From Amaurobius ferox (lineage: Eukaryota > Arthropoda > Arachnida > Araneae > Amaurobiidae), in the NCBI GenBank assembly GCA_951213105.1, contig OX578145.1, positions 13,546,707 to 13,610,706 on the forward strand: a DNA stretch of 64,000 bases, written 5' to 3'. Within the stretch, counting starts at the first letter, position 1, and every line of letters starts with the position of its first letter. The notes beneath the pieces are model-generated. The model worked only from the letters and a program-made list of their open reading frames with translations, did no database searches and was not told the origin of the DNA. A program made the position numbers and the translations under genes. Below are positions 34,801-46,545 of the stretch, one piece after another.

Positions 34801-35179
34801 TTTGGAAAGATTTGGTAAGAGACGAGTTAAATTGAACTGTGAAATGCGTCAGTGTTTTAAGAATAATATCTGTTGCTTTGTGAATTAGTTGAGCATTTAA
34901 TGGCTGTTTTATTGCAGATGATTTTGCATCTCTATTTAGTGATTTTGTATGATAGTTATCGAGCTATTCGAGGTATATCGTTCTTCTTTAAGCTTATTAG
35001 CTTCCCTGTTAATGCCTTTATTTTAAACAAAAACGTTAGTTATCCAGAAATTTGGACTCATTATTGTATCCTGAGAGCACACCTAATATTCCAGGGCATA
35101 TAACGTCCAGAGTATACGTCCAGATGATAATTCGATAAATTGTTGTCAGGAGCGGCTTTTTTTTTGAGAAACTTGACAA
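31871..35179. other. non-coding stretch with old dispersed repeats
   Basis: Copies of the CTCGAGATA repeat lie near 33040-33220, 33340-33500 and, inverted, 34190-34330. Short words such as TTGGCGACAAAATTG, GCCAAACTGGCGAC (32352-32390) and GCGCCAACTTGGCGATTTTT (34705-34725) recall the GCCAAnTTGGCGA region of the inverted repeat arms at 9851-12541. An open frame at 32563-32808 has no known motif. Confidence 0.5.
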
Positions 35180-35229
35180 GCTGTTAAGGCTCTACAACTA
35201 GAAAAACGATCGAGGAATAAACAGTTAAG

Positions 35230-35780
35230 GGAGATGATGAAATTAATAAAAGCCGTACAAAAATTAATGACATAAAAGATGGAAGAAGAAATGAAAGGAC
35301 GAAAATGGACAATACGAGATGAGAGAAGCAATGAAAGCCTGACAAGACGAAATGAAGGAAGCAATGAAAGCCGGATAAGACGAAATGAAGGACGCAATGA
35401 AAGCTGGACAATACAAGATGAAATAATCAATGAAAACCTCACAAGATGAGTTGAAAGAAACGATGAAAGTCAGGCAAGAATCTATTAAAGAAGAAATGGA
35501 AGAAGGACAAAACGCGGTGATAAAAGATAATACAGTCGTGAAAGGAGATGTTAAAGCAGAAATGAAAGCGATACAAGAATAGATGAAGAAAGGCATGAAA
35601 TCCGCTCAAACTGAGATGAAAGAAGAAATTATATCCGTTTTAGCCGAGATGAACGATTAAATTATATTCGTTCAAGTCGAGATGAAAGATTAAATTATAT
35701 CCGTTCAAGCCGTGATGAGAGAAGAAATCAAAATTGTACAAAGTGAAATGACAAACGGACGAGAGGTTCATTAGAAATAA
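35230..35780 (+). pseudogene. decayed coiled-coil coding repeats
   Basis: The plus strand repeats codon-like words GAAATGAAGGAAGCAATGAA, AGCCGGACAAGACGAAATG and variants, which read EMKEAMKAGQDEMKEAM-like heptads in one frame, with many frame changes and stops. Such Lys/Glu/Met-rich repeats are typical of a coiled coil. Similar text occurs in gag-like proteins of some arthropod retroelements, but that link is from memory and not shown here. The opposite-strand ORFs rich in Ser and Phe are shadows. Confidence 0.5.
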
Positions 35781-36663
35781 AGCTATGTGAATAAAGCTGT
35801 AAAGAAGTTCGAGGAGATATTAATAGCTATGGATAGAGGTTGCCCATTCAGATTTCTACATTCTTCTTTTAACATTCTACACTTAAAAATGCTATTCCTG
35901 TCTTGAATCGTTGGAGTGTTTATCACATTCATTGGAAATGCGATTATGATGGTCAAACAAGAGATCTTAAATTTCACATTAAGCAACACACGAGTCACGT
36001 TACTGAACAAGGAGTGAAAAGTATTGAGACTCTAATCTTATATTTTATTTTTTCGAAACAAAAAATCGTTTTCACTTTTAATTCCATTTTTAATTGGATT
36101 TTCTTGAAAATTCCTCGATTGCTTCTTGGACAAAGTCCCTTATTAATGATAATTATCACTTTTTCTCTGGGAAATCAATTTTTCCATTTTGTTTGCTTCC
36201 TTGTTTTTTCAGAAATTTTCATCATTTTTCTAGTTTTCTTAATTCAATTGGGACTTTAATGAGCAATTGAACGAGTGATTTGAATCATTTCTTGGGCGTC
36301 TACTTTCATCCTTGGTATTTTACCATTCATTCATTATGTCCCACGTCTTGCTCCTTTCTCCTTGGTTTATTACCTCAACTTCCTTCTCTGGCCGTTGGAA
36401 ACACCTTTTCCCTGCTTCTGCCATGTTTTCTGCTCTTACAAGAGTGGCTATTCTTTCTCTGATGAGTGAAGGTTGCGCTTCTTGTGTGCCCTTACGAGGA
36501 AGGTACATTTTATCTTCGAAGCCGGTCGATATTATGAATTTCATATTTTTTACTGAAGTTATTTTAATTTTATTATTTATCAGCAGTTTGAGCTGTACAC
36601 AGTACTTATATGAAATCAATAAGTACAATACTCGTTGTGCGACGGATAAGAAAACTTGAGCAA

Positions 36664-36772
36664 CGTACAAAATTACAACTAACACAATAATGCAGCATAC
36701 AGCTGTTTCGAGGATGCGCTGGATCCCCTTCGTTAGTGCAAGAGAACCAACACACCCGGAGTCCAAAAGAGG
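36664..36772 (+). repeat. half copy of a fold-back element
   Basis: TGCAGCATACAGCTGTTTCG, then AGGATGCGCTGGATCCCCTTCG and GTGCAAGAGAA, match 39833-39895, the left part of the inverted repeat at 39833-40000. Only this half is present. Confidence 0.75.
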
Positions 36773-36783
36773 AATGATATGAA

Positions 36784-37072
36784 AATATTATAAATTCATA
36801 CATGAATTCATATAAATAATATGAATTCATATAAATATTCATGTATGAGTTCATATAAATAAAATGAATTTATATAAATACGCATGTATGAATTCATATA
36901 AATATTCATGGATGAATTCATATAAATATTCATGGATGAATTCATATAAATATTCATGTTTGAATTCATATAAATAATATGAATTCATATAAATATTCAT
37001 GTATGAATCCATATAAATAATATGAATTCATATAAATATTCATGTATGAATTCATATAAATAATATGAATTC
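36784..37072 (+). repeat. GAATTCATATAAATA minisatellite
   Basis: Units of ATGAATTCATATAAATA with ATTCATGTATG or ATAT spacers, about ten copies. GAATTC and ATGAATTCAT are palindromic, so the array could extrude small cruciforms. Confidence 0.93.
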
Positions 37073-37559
37073 TAAATATATACCATGTGACTTATATGAA
37101 TATACAGATAGAGTCTATTTAGAATGTCTTCCGTTAGAGAAAATGCATATTTAAATTCCAGAAAGAATATTATCACATGAGGTGTCAACGTGTTAGAGGC
37201 GCTAATGATACAGATTTTTGGCATTTATTTATTACTTTCCGAATCCGTGTTACGTTAGTTCCGGGTGTTGATTTCTACTTATTGTAGAATGCTTTATAAC
37301 ATTGTAGTTGTGCTCTATAACGTTGTAATTGTGCTCTATAACATTGTAATTGACATCACGCTTTGTTGCCGAGGTCGTTGTCCTAACATTTTACATTCTC
37401 CAAAGGGGCGTCGAAATTACTTTCACTCGATCGGAAGTGTTTACTTTACATAAGATAGACCTAATGTGTACACTCCTCGACCTTTCCTTACAAAGTTGTT
37501 GGGGTGCTTAATGTCTCCTGTAGGAACCCTGCATCATCCTACTTACCACAATAAAAAAT

Positions 37560-38260
37560 ATGCTTTCCTTCCTGTCTGTATATATCGTTTGTAGCAAAAA
37601 ATCGAAACGTCAGATAGCAATGAAATTTGTTGAAACACATGTTTAAAACGATGTTTATTTGGGATCCTATTATCATCACCGAATAATTTGTTCTAGTAAA
37701 TTAATAAGCAGGTAGCCTTTCAGAAATTTTTGTCGGGGAAGGGGGCAAGTTTTTATTTTGCTTTAAATAAATATATCTAATTGCTGTCTCGTAAATAGGA
37801 ACTAAGCTAATAAAAAATGTCTTCGGGGGGGAGGGGGGGGGGGCGAATGTTCGACTTCCGGAGGGGCGAAGTTCCCCCCCCTGGATGTATGTCCAGATGT
37901 ATAAGAAACGCTGTAGTAATAGAAATTCAGAAATTTTATAGTTTTGATTTATCGCGAATTTGAAATCATGATCGACACATTTGACAGTCTGGTATAAAAA
38001 ATAGTTTTACAGGACACCCAAGAGATAATCTAGACATTCAATCCCCTGTCAGTTTTTCAGGTAGTAAGGTGCTGTTCCGTCTGCCTTTTTTTCCCCATCC
38101 ATCTTCATTATTTTCGATTCTGACAGGACGATCGCTACCTCTCATGGAAAATGCAATTATCTCTAAAACGAGAAAATTGAATGGCGGGAAAATTTGAAAG
38201 AAGGTAGAAATCAACCGATGTTACGATTAAATATCGGTGTTGAACATCGATGAATACACG
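37560..38260 (+). repeat. dispersed repeat, 'TCTGACAG' family copy 3
   Basis: Contains the CATCTTCATTATTTTCGATT and CTGACAGGACGATCGCTACC block shared with 3960-4200 and 6240-6430. A G-rich run (37826-37851) lies inside the stretch. Confidence 0.6.
37826..37851 (+). other. G-rich run
   Basis: Seven then eleven G separated by A on the plus strand, followed by C runs near 37873-37881. It could form a G-quadruplex, or the counts may be unreliable. Confidence 0.6.
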
Positions 38261-39053
38261 TTGAAGAATATAGATACACATTTTAATTTTTACATAAATA
38301 TATGCGAGGAATTACAGGAATTGACTTACTGGAGTAGGTTATTTAAATAATTATAATATGCGAAGTCAGTACTTTTTAAGTTGTAAGGAATAATAAGGAA
38401 GGAAATAATGAAATGTTCTATAATGGTGGCAGATGTTTTATACACAGAAACCAAAGCCTAAAATTGCCACTTCTTATGTATTGTTATTGGAGAAATGTCA
38501 TTAACAATACAGCAATAATAAACACAACGAACAATCAGCAACATATCTTCAACTTCTAAATAAAAATTACTATAAATTATAAAGATGAACATTTGAAATG
38601 TTAAGCGAGAGAACAATAAAAATATTGTTATTACTTCGTCATTTTAATGGATATTTTAGTCTATTTTAGACTGTTTAGTCTATTTTAGTTCGAAATGTAA
38701 AACAGTTTTAAGTCGATGGAATCTAAAAACATCAAATTTTGTAAATATATTTTTAAGGTGTTTGTAAAATGTATATAAAAGATAATTTAACCTTTTGAAA
38801 ACTGCGTAGCGTACTTAGTGTGCCATTTGTAGTTAAAACTGTAATGACTCACATAATAAAGACATATATGCAGACAAAAGGTAACGGGATTCCTTACTAT
38901 AAAAAAAATTGCGCCTGGACGCCTTATTAGGAAAAAAATACGCCCCCACCACTTGTTATTCGAGCATCGTTCATCGTAGACCAAATTTAAAGATACTTTT
39001 CCATTAGGAATAATCTCTACAAATTCTTGTGCATAAAATTTATATAATGGCCC
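38261..39053. other. unannotated AT-rich DNA
   Basis: Nothing that I can support as a gene or repeat. Confidence 0.6.
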
Positions 39054-39230
39054 TTGTAGTGATTGAGCGTCGCCAGGCCCGAACTCGGGATCTAGTGCTT
39101 ACAAGACCGACATTATACGTTTAGAGCAAAAGCTAGCTTCCACTCCGAACTTATAATTCGGGTACACATCTTTGATCCGATGTCCTTGTCAGGAGCAGAG
39201 TCGGCTTACTGTCACACACTCCCCCACCTG
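39054..39230 (-). repeat. tRNA-like repeat, copy 1
   Basis: On the minus strand TAGCTTTTGCTCTAAACG followed by GAGTTCGGGCCTGG resembles degenerate Pol III A and B boxes. The same about 175 bases recur at 39479-39650, in the same orientation. It is probably a SINE family distinct from the AAC-tailed one, or a piece of an LTR element. I cannot decide. Confidence 0.6.
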
Positions 39231-39478
39231 ATGAGGAGCCCGGGTCGAATTTCGGCGAGGATGGGAGCCATTCCAGGAAACCCCCGCGTGTCCTCAACTG
39301 AGACTTGGTTGAGGGCTGAAGGCCGGGAGGCGTGTCACATCCGCCGTGACGTCAGTCGTGGTCAAGCAGGAAGGGAGTGGTAGGCGCCTCTGCTCAGCGT
39401 AGTGCAGCCATCTCGTGTTGAAAGGTGAGATCGCTGGAGACAGAAGGTTTTTTCGTGCTCGTATAACCAGGGTAACCA
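39231..39478. other. GC-rich segment between the tRNA-like repeats
   Basis: About 250 bases of clearly higher GC than the surroundings (GAGGAGCCCGGGTCGAATTT, AGGCCGGGAGGCGTGTCAC). It is open in one plus frame, but no domain is recognised. Together with the flanking direct repeats it may be one composite element. Confidence 0.5.
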
Positions 39479-39650
39479 CTGTAGTGATTGAGAGTCGCCA
39501 GGACCGAACTCGGGACCTAGAACTTACAAGACCGACATTATACGTTTAGAGCAAAAGCTAGCTTCCATTTCGAACTTTTAATTCGGGTACATATCTTTGA
39601 TCCGATATCCTTGGCAGGAGCTGAGTCGGCTTGCTGCCACACCCTCTTTC
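39479..39650 (-). repeat. tRNA-like repeat, copy 2
   Basis: Second copy of 39054-39230, sharing TGTAGTGATTGAG, CAAGACCGACATTATACG, TTTAGAGCAAAAGCTAGCTT and GATCCGAT-TCCTTG-CAGGAG. Confidence 0.6.
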
Positions 39651-39832
39651 ATATCAAGACGCTCAAAAACTTCGAAATTTCCAATAGCAATACACAAGTT
39701 TGACACCAAATGTCGAATCCAGAGCAGAATTCAATCACTGAAAATTAAAAAGAAATGTGTATATCTACTCTAACAATTATAAAGAAGTAACAGAACTTGA
39801 GCAACGTATTTAAGCACAAATAAATTAATACT

Positions 39833-40000
39833 GCAGCATACAGCTGTTTCGAGGATACGCGTTATCCCTTTCGTCAATGCAAGAGAATCATCAAACCCGG
39901 ACTCAGAAAGATGCAATGGGCTCATTTTGTCTTTTTGACTTCAGGTTTGTTAGTTCCCTTGCTTCATGGAATCCAGCGTATGCTCAAAACAGCTGTATGC
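39833..40000. mobile_element. fold-back element (MITE-like)
   Basis: TGCAGCATACAGCTGTTTCG with AGGATACGC on the left pairs with GCGTATGCTCAAAACAGCTG followed by TATGCTGCA on the right, arms of about 35 bases around about 100 bases. A related half is at 36690. No TSD could be fixed. Confidence 0.7.
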
Positions 40001-40030
40001 TGCATAGTGTTTCTTAGAATAGATATGTAA

Positions 40031-41705
40031 GAGGAAGAAGTAGTGTAAAGCTTAAGTGCATGGCTTTATTCCGCATCCCTGTTTCCTCTGTTGCTGAAAT
40101 CGGCAAGGAAATATACGGAAATTGAGATAACATTTTGGCGTGAATTTCATATTGGCGCTAGTTTCGACATTTAATTTCAAAATTCCATTTTATTTTATTT
40201 AGAGCACAGCAGATAATAAGCAAATGCCTTCAATGGTAGCCATTTGGGCAGACCCTAGTTTAGCCAGGACATTACTGTTTCCCCCATCTCCACCCAAAAT
40301 ATGAGATTTTGAAAAATGAAAAGTAATATATTTTTGCGTAGAATCCATATGCATCGATAATATTTTGAAAGTATTTACTTTTTAAATTAATTCGTTTCGT
40401 CGTATATACATTTCATGATCACTTTTCGTTCAAAATTCTGCACCCGAAAATGGTCGCGGTTTATTGATATAAGTGGAACCAAAAATCGCGAACTTTTTGC
40501 TTTTCAGACAACATTGGCTAACTATGAGGAAAAGTTTACCTAGATGCATGGATTTTCCCCGCGATATAGGGATTTACAAGTTCGATTCACTGCTGTAGGG
40601 ACAAAAGGATTTTTTCCGTAATATCTCATAAATGTAGAGACATTTCGATTTCAGTGATTTATATACAAGGAAATTCGATGTATTTTTAAAATGCTACATT
40701 TTTATTTATTCATAAAGTTTTTTTTACCGAATAAATTAATTAACAGAATTTTGACAGGAATTAACAGAATAACAGATAATTTTTCAATAAATCTTTAAAA
40801 AATTGCGGTAGACAAATAGAGTAAGAACAGCAAATGATCCATTACAATTTTTATATCCAAAATAAAGTGTATTCACCAAGAAATTTGAACACACTAATGT
40901 TAATTTTTGTCCAAAACGCTTGTTTAATCTTTTTTAAATGTGATTTATAATTACGTATATGTGATATGCGAGATAATTTTGATTTAGTTGATATTTTATG
41001 AATATCTTAGAAATGTTTGATTTCAGAGCTCTGAACATTCTTAATAATATGAAATGTTCATTTTGCTGGCATTATTTAAGCATTACACATTTTCTTGTTT
41101 ATATTGTTTATTCAATTCATGAATAAACTAAGGAACAAAATAAATTTTTAAGGAGACCAAATCACAAAATTATACAAAACTTGCTTGAAGAAAGAAGACA
41201 TATGTTAGTAAGATGATGACAATTGTTTTGAGAGCGTTATAAATCCCCTTTCTTTAGGCTAAATGAACTGGTAGAACAATATGCGCCCTTAATCACTATT
41301 TTAAGATCGAACTGCGATGAAACAAATGATAAGCACTTCGAATTGAGCTGGAACACAAAGCTAAAAGCAAGTGGATGGTATCTGGCCATTGAAAAAAAAC
41401 CCCATAAACACATCACAGCAGGCCCATCAAGGGATTCCTCCCCGCGATGAAGACGAGGGGAACAGGCTCAGAAAATGTAATCTTAACCATTACTAGGCGA
41501 TTTAAAGACAAGCAGAGAAAAAAAAATTATGAACCGTTGATTTATTGGTAAAATAAATGTAAGAGTTTAGAGGCAGGAAATATAGTCAGTAAATAAGTTC
41601 TAAGATTAAATCTAAAATTAAATAACTTCAATAGTTACTGTTCAAGATTAAATGTACTGTAAAGTAATTACTGTTCAATATTAAATGAATTAGTACTTTG
41701 AAAAG
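40031..41705. other. unannotated AT-rich DNA
   Basis: No gene, RNA or repeat structure recognised. Confidence 0.6.
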
Positions 41706-41861
41706 AAAGACAACCAAAAAATTGGCTAAAAGTCATTTACTAAAATCTCCTCCTACGACGTGCTAAAATTACACGGCCAAAGCGCTATGGCCGTGTAATT
41801 TTAGTACGTCGTAGAAGGAGATTTTAATAAATAACTTTTAGCCAATTTTTCGTTTGTCTTT
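41706..41861. mobile_element. long near-perfect hairpin (MITE or miRNA-like)
   Basis: The left arm (41706-41780) AAAGACAACCAAAAAATTGG, CTAAAAGTCATTTACTAAAA, TCTCCTCCTACGACGTGC, TAAAATTACACGGCCA pairs with the right arm ending TTAGCCAATTTTTCGTTTGTCTT around a loop of about 8 bases (AAGCGCTA). The stem is about 73 bases with few mismatches. It is non-coding. Confidence 0.92.
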
Positions 41862-43389
41862 AATTCTAAATTATTAATGATTTTGACGTGTTTTTATACT
41901 ATTTTATTAAATAAATTCGTTTTAAAATTTTCTTAATTTTATTTAATGAGTTAGTTGCTTCTTAATTCCAATATCATTCAATAATGGTATAAACTTGTTT
42001 GTTCGTTTATTACTTGGAATTCAGTAAATATGGTTAATCCATAGTTTTCGTAATCGGTTACTTACGTACTTTTTAAGTAGTTTGTTTGGTCGTTGGTTAT
42101 TTGAATATAATTGATGAAGTCAAGTATTGTAAGTCTCCAAAACCAGTTGTTTCTCCATACTACCTCTGAACTAGTTTTTCTAACTACGAATTTTTATTTA
42201 TTAAAGCTTTAATAATCTTGTAACTGATTCGTCTGCAGCTCTCCACAACTTCGTAACCAAAGAAGTTTTCTCCAAACACAACTTTAAAAGTTAGCTCATA
42301 TAGCAATCAAAACCGGTTGTTTTTATTTCAATTTGGTTATATCCTACTTCACTCGCATTCACCGATATTTTTGGGTAGACTAAGCGTTTGATGTTTGTTT
42401 AGTTGATGAAGTTATCTCTTATAGCTCTTGAAACCGTTTTCATAATTTTCAGTATTAAAATCTTTTCTTTGACCCAGACTCAACCACTGTTAAATTTACT
42501 GTAGTTTGCTTGATGAAATTAACTGTCTAAACTAGTTACTTCTTTTATTCTATTACCAGTTCCTTCTGTTATTTTCTCTTAATTGTTGTATTATTCCCCT
42601 GTAAAACATTTATCTTTCTTCCTTTATTCGGGTTTGACTATATTTCCTCCCTCTAAACTCTAACATTTTTTACCAAAAATCCAACATTTTATATATTTTT
42701 TTGGATCATTTTAAATATTTTAGCAATGCTTAAGATTTTATTTGCAGAACCTGCTTCCCTCGTCTTGAATTTGCGAAGGACCTCTTTATCGACCCGTCGT
42801 GATATGTTAAGGGCTGTATTTTTTCAATGGCTGATACCACCCACTTGCGAAATGTTCTCTGTATGTATTCTAGCTCTATTCGACGCGATCGTTATTTATT
42901 TCGTTGAAATTCATTCTTAGCAGTGGTTAAGGGGCGCATCCTCTTATGCCTATTCATTTGCCATGAAGAAGCCTTTTAATGCCCTCAAAATAATTATCGT
43001 TACATTATTGACTTATGTCTGCTTTCTTCAAGGAAGTTTTCATGTTTTTATCTTACAAGCAACAGTTTGATTTATTGCAGTTAGAACAAATCATGATTTT
43101 TCTATTTTGAAAAGCCTAGGGCGTTAGCTTCGACTGTGTAATGCAGGTAATGTATGTATATGGTAGAATGACGTTGGTGTATTAACTTTTAACCTATTAA
43201 TTGTTTTCGTATTATTTTAACCACCATCACGTATCGCAACTGCCATTTTTTTTATCAGAGTATAATTATTAATAATGCTATATATAGTTATCTTGCATTA
43301 ATTTTAATTTATATTTGATGTAAGGGGTGAGATTTTTGTTAGTTTTGATAGATATGGTTTTATTCTCAACCACTATAAGGTGGAAAGGG
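41862..43389. other. unannotated AT-rich DNA
   Basis: An ORF at 42726-42920 has no recognisable features. Nothing else stands out. Confidence 0.55.
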
Positions 43390-44360
43390 CTAAAAACAAA
43401 ACAAGAAAGATCAATCATGCGTAAAGCATTGATTACGAAACTCTTTCCAACTTCAATGCAATTTTATACAAACATCTCTAAAACGCGATACATTCCTTGG
43501 TAATATTTTTAAAATTATCACAATACTACATTAATTTATTATATTTGAAAACTTAAAAATGCATCGAAAAAAATGAACTTCATTCAAATAACGGCATTGA
43601 AATATAAATTGCCTGGTTTAAACATCTCTAAAATGCGATACATTCCTCGGTAATATTTTTAAAATTATTATAATATTACAATAATTTATTATATTTGAAA
43701 ACTTCTTGGAAACAAATGAACTTTACCCAAATGACGTCATCGAAATATAAATCGTCTCTATATAAAAGCAGCATTTCATTCATAAACATTTTTCTAATCC
43801 TTTCATTTATCACAATACTATAATAATTTATTTTATTTAAAAACTTAAAACCATGGAGGTACAAGTAATTTAACTCTATGCTTAAAACGTCATCGAAAAA
43901 ATCGTCTGGTTGGTTCTCCGTGTAAAACCAATAAATGTTTAATTCATATCAGCTATATTGCCGATTCCATGAGCTACATAATTTTCAGTTAAAGAAATTC
44001 AGCAATTCTTATTCAACTCATTCTACATCTTTTGGTGTTTACATTTTCTATAAGTGAAAATTAGGTTTCGTTGTAGAAATAATCAAAGTTTGATGATCAT
44101 TTAATCTCAAATATATTGTAATAGCGTTGTTTCAGTATGTAGATGAACAGAATTTAAGCAAAAATAAAGCGGTTTTAGAACGGATACAACACTGAATATG
44201 AATTTAAAAAAACTTTAAAAATCAAGATTTTGAGACAAGATGGATGCCATATATCATTTTGAAGTGGGTCACGTGATCTTTTCATATCATGGTCATGTGA
44301 TCGCTTCATATAAGGGGCGTTATTAATTTAATTTTTATTTAAAAAACTAATTAAACTTTA
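43390..44360 (+). repeat. dispersed repeat, second locus
   Basis: Diverged copy of the family at 30280-31870 in the same orientation. Its first portion (CTCTAAAACGCGATACATTC and onward) is itself repeated at 43625. Confidence 0.82.
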
Positions 44361-44546
44361 AAAAATGTATGTTTTTAATACGCTCATTCAATGTCAAATT
44401 AAAGTAAAAAAAATGTTTTATATACGTATGTATAAATTGTCGGAGTACATTTTAGCTAAGTATCAAAACGTAGAGCCAAAAGTATCTCTTTACTCACAGG
44501 AAGTGTCTATTGGAAAATCCGCGGGAAGTGTGAGGGTGGGGTGGGC

Positions 44547-44634
44547 GGTGCAATCGCGCAATATAGAAGAGTCCGGCGCAATCGCGTGATGTAGAAAAGA
44601 TCGGTGCAATCGTGTTGTATAGAATAGACCGGTG
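44547..44634 (+). repeat. 28 bp repeat, 3 copies
   Basis: GGTGCAATCGCGCAATATAG followed by AAGAGTCC, three successive variants. It produces matching SFLHHAIAP-like text on the minus strand, which is not a gene. Confidence 0.9.
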
Positions 44635-44769
44635 ATTGAATGAGCAGGGTGGTGGAGGTGAGATCGACGTTTGAGGCTCATGGTTCATATTTTGAGTGTA
44701 GCAAAACTCATTTTCAAAAAATACAATATTTGTATTTCTCTATGCTTCAAACGAATTAAATCTAATGTA

Positions 44770-44965
44770 TTTATTGAAATTTACACATTCTGTGAATTGA
44801 TTTACCATAAAAATGGGGACTTCCACTATTGAAATTTATATATTTTGTGGATTGATTTACTTTAAACATTGGGACTACCGCTATTGAAATTTATACATTT
44901 TGTGGATTGATTTACTTTAAAAATTGGGAATTTCACTATTGAAATTTATACATTTTGTGAGCTTA
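44770..44965 (+). repeat. ~56 bp repeat, about 3.5 copies
   Basis: TATTGAAATTTATACATTTT, GTGGATTGATTTACTTTAAA, AATTGGGAATTTCAC repeats with small length changes. Confidence 0.9.
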
Positions 44966-45310
44966 TTTACCTTAAAAATGTTCAGATACGTTTTGATTTA
45001 GTAAAACGAAAGATTAAAAATTGTTTTCAAGATATTAAAAATTAGGACTTAAATATTACATCATAAAATGCGCTTTTCATTAAATTATTACTATTTACCT
45101 ATAATGGAATTTTTCCATTCATATCATAATATTTTGTTTAAATACATTAATATACTAAAATATATTAATTATTATAATATATCAATATACTAATTAATCA
45201 TAAAAAGAGCATCACCTTAATAATAAAGTACTATTTAGTATATTATTATATTTAAACTTTATCTTATTTACGAAGTTACTGCCTTATATAAGTTATTGTA
45301 TTATTATGTT

Positions 45311-45382
45311 TTCTTCCTCTTCTTACTTATCCCACTTGCTCTAGTCTGAGCAAGACCAAGTCCCAAAGAGCTTCGAGTTCGT
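45311..45382 (-). mobile_element. short retroposon insertion with 13 bp TSD
   Basis: GTATTATTATGTT is repeated exactly at 45298-45310 and 45383-45395. The 72 bases between begin TTCTTCCTCTTCTTAC on the plus strand, i.e. a (GAA)n-like tail on the minus strand, like the tail of the RTE-like LINE at 26852. It is probably a heavily 5'-truncated LINE or a short SINE. Confidence 0.8.
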
Positions 45383-45395
45383 GTATTATTATGTT

Positions 45396-46119
45396 GCTGG
45401 TTTTAATGTTTAAACGATTTTTAGGCTAATCTACATAAAAAAATTCTTTAGAAAGATAACAAAGGATGAAATATCCTCTACACTCCAGACAATTTCTTAG
45501 AAGTTTGATGAGAGCTATTGTATTTTACAATTCTTGTTATGCTCCCTTTTCTTCTAAATTGTTTCCAAGGATCTTAAATTTTCTATACTTTTCAAAAAAG
45601 AAAAATAATCTGTCCATTATTCGATTGTTCCTAATTCAAAACAGAGACTTGCTGCTAGGTTTCTAAATAATTTGCCAGACAGCTGTGAATGAAAGCATAA
45701 AAGTAAACTTAGAATTTAGGATAAAACATATATGAAGAGTAAAACATCAGAAACTATGAAACCACATATTCGCAGGGTAAAATTTTATCTGGGTATGTTA
45801 TCATATAAATGTAAGTATCAACGTGGTAGAAAATATTCTTTAATACAACAATTAAATTAAAATGAAAAGTTTTGGATGTAAAACTAGAAACTGTACTCGA
45901 CGTTGCCAGAGATTTAAAACAGGGATTAATTGAATTCATTAAGTTTTTGAAAGTTTTAGTTGCTTTCTGCGCGAACACATGCTTATATGATACTTACATT
46001 TATATGTTCACACCTTAGACCTCTGATCGGGTACGTAGCACGCCTTGGTCCCGGCTCTGGAACCCGGCACATCGAATACTACGCCTTAACATGACTGAGT
46101 ATACATCTTTTGTCCTGTA
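45396..46119. other. unannotated AT-rich DNA
   Basis: Short ORFs at 45466-45666 (+) and 45754-45978 (-) have no motif. Nothing else recognised. Confidence 0.55.
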
Positions 46120-46545
46120 CGCGGTGTATAAGTTCTTTTGATACGGGCTAAATAAGCCTTTTCTATACGCATTAAGTAGACTCTTTTGATACACCTTAAA
46201 TAAGCTCTTTTGATATACCCTAAATAAACTCTTTTGATACACACTAAATAAGCTCTTTTAATACACACTAAATAATCTCCGACCACTCAAATTGCAGCTC
46301 ATGCCTTAGAGCGAGTCGAGTGGTCTGGGTTTTCAACACTAAATAAGCTGTTTTGATACTTCCTAAATAAGCCCTTTTGATACACACTAAATAAGTTCTT
46401 TTGATTCACATTAAATGAGATCTTATTATAAGCCCCAAAAAAGCACTTTTTATACTCCCTAAATAAGCTCTTTTGATACCCCACACATAAACTGTTTTAT
46501 TTCCCCCTAAATACGTCTTTCACCCTCTGTGTGGGCTAAATACGC
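46120..46545 (-). repeat. 24 bp minisatellite interrupted by an insert
   Basis: Units of CTCTTTTGATACACACTAAA followed by TAAG. On the minus strand they read YQKSLFRV-like octamers. At about 46275-46337 a foreign piece with GACCACTC-GAGTGGTC inverted ends and CTGGGTTTTCAACAC interrupts the array. Related text occurs, inverted, at 51345-51375. Confidence 0.92.

Noticed and set aside
35146..35596. Minus-strand Ser/Phe-rich ORFs
   Set aside because: Shadows of the plus-strand coiled-coil repeat relic.
36312..36766. Overlapping ORFs of 115 and 148 codons on opposite strands
   Set aside because: No motif in either, and one runs into the fold-back element half at 36664. Coding status cannot be supported.
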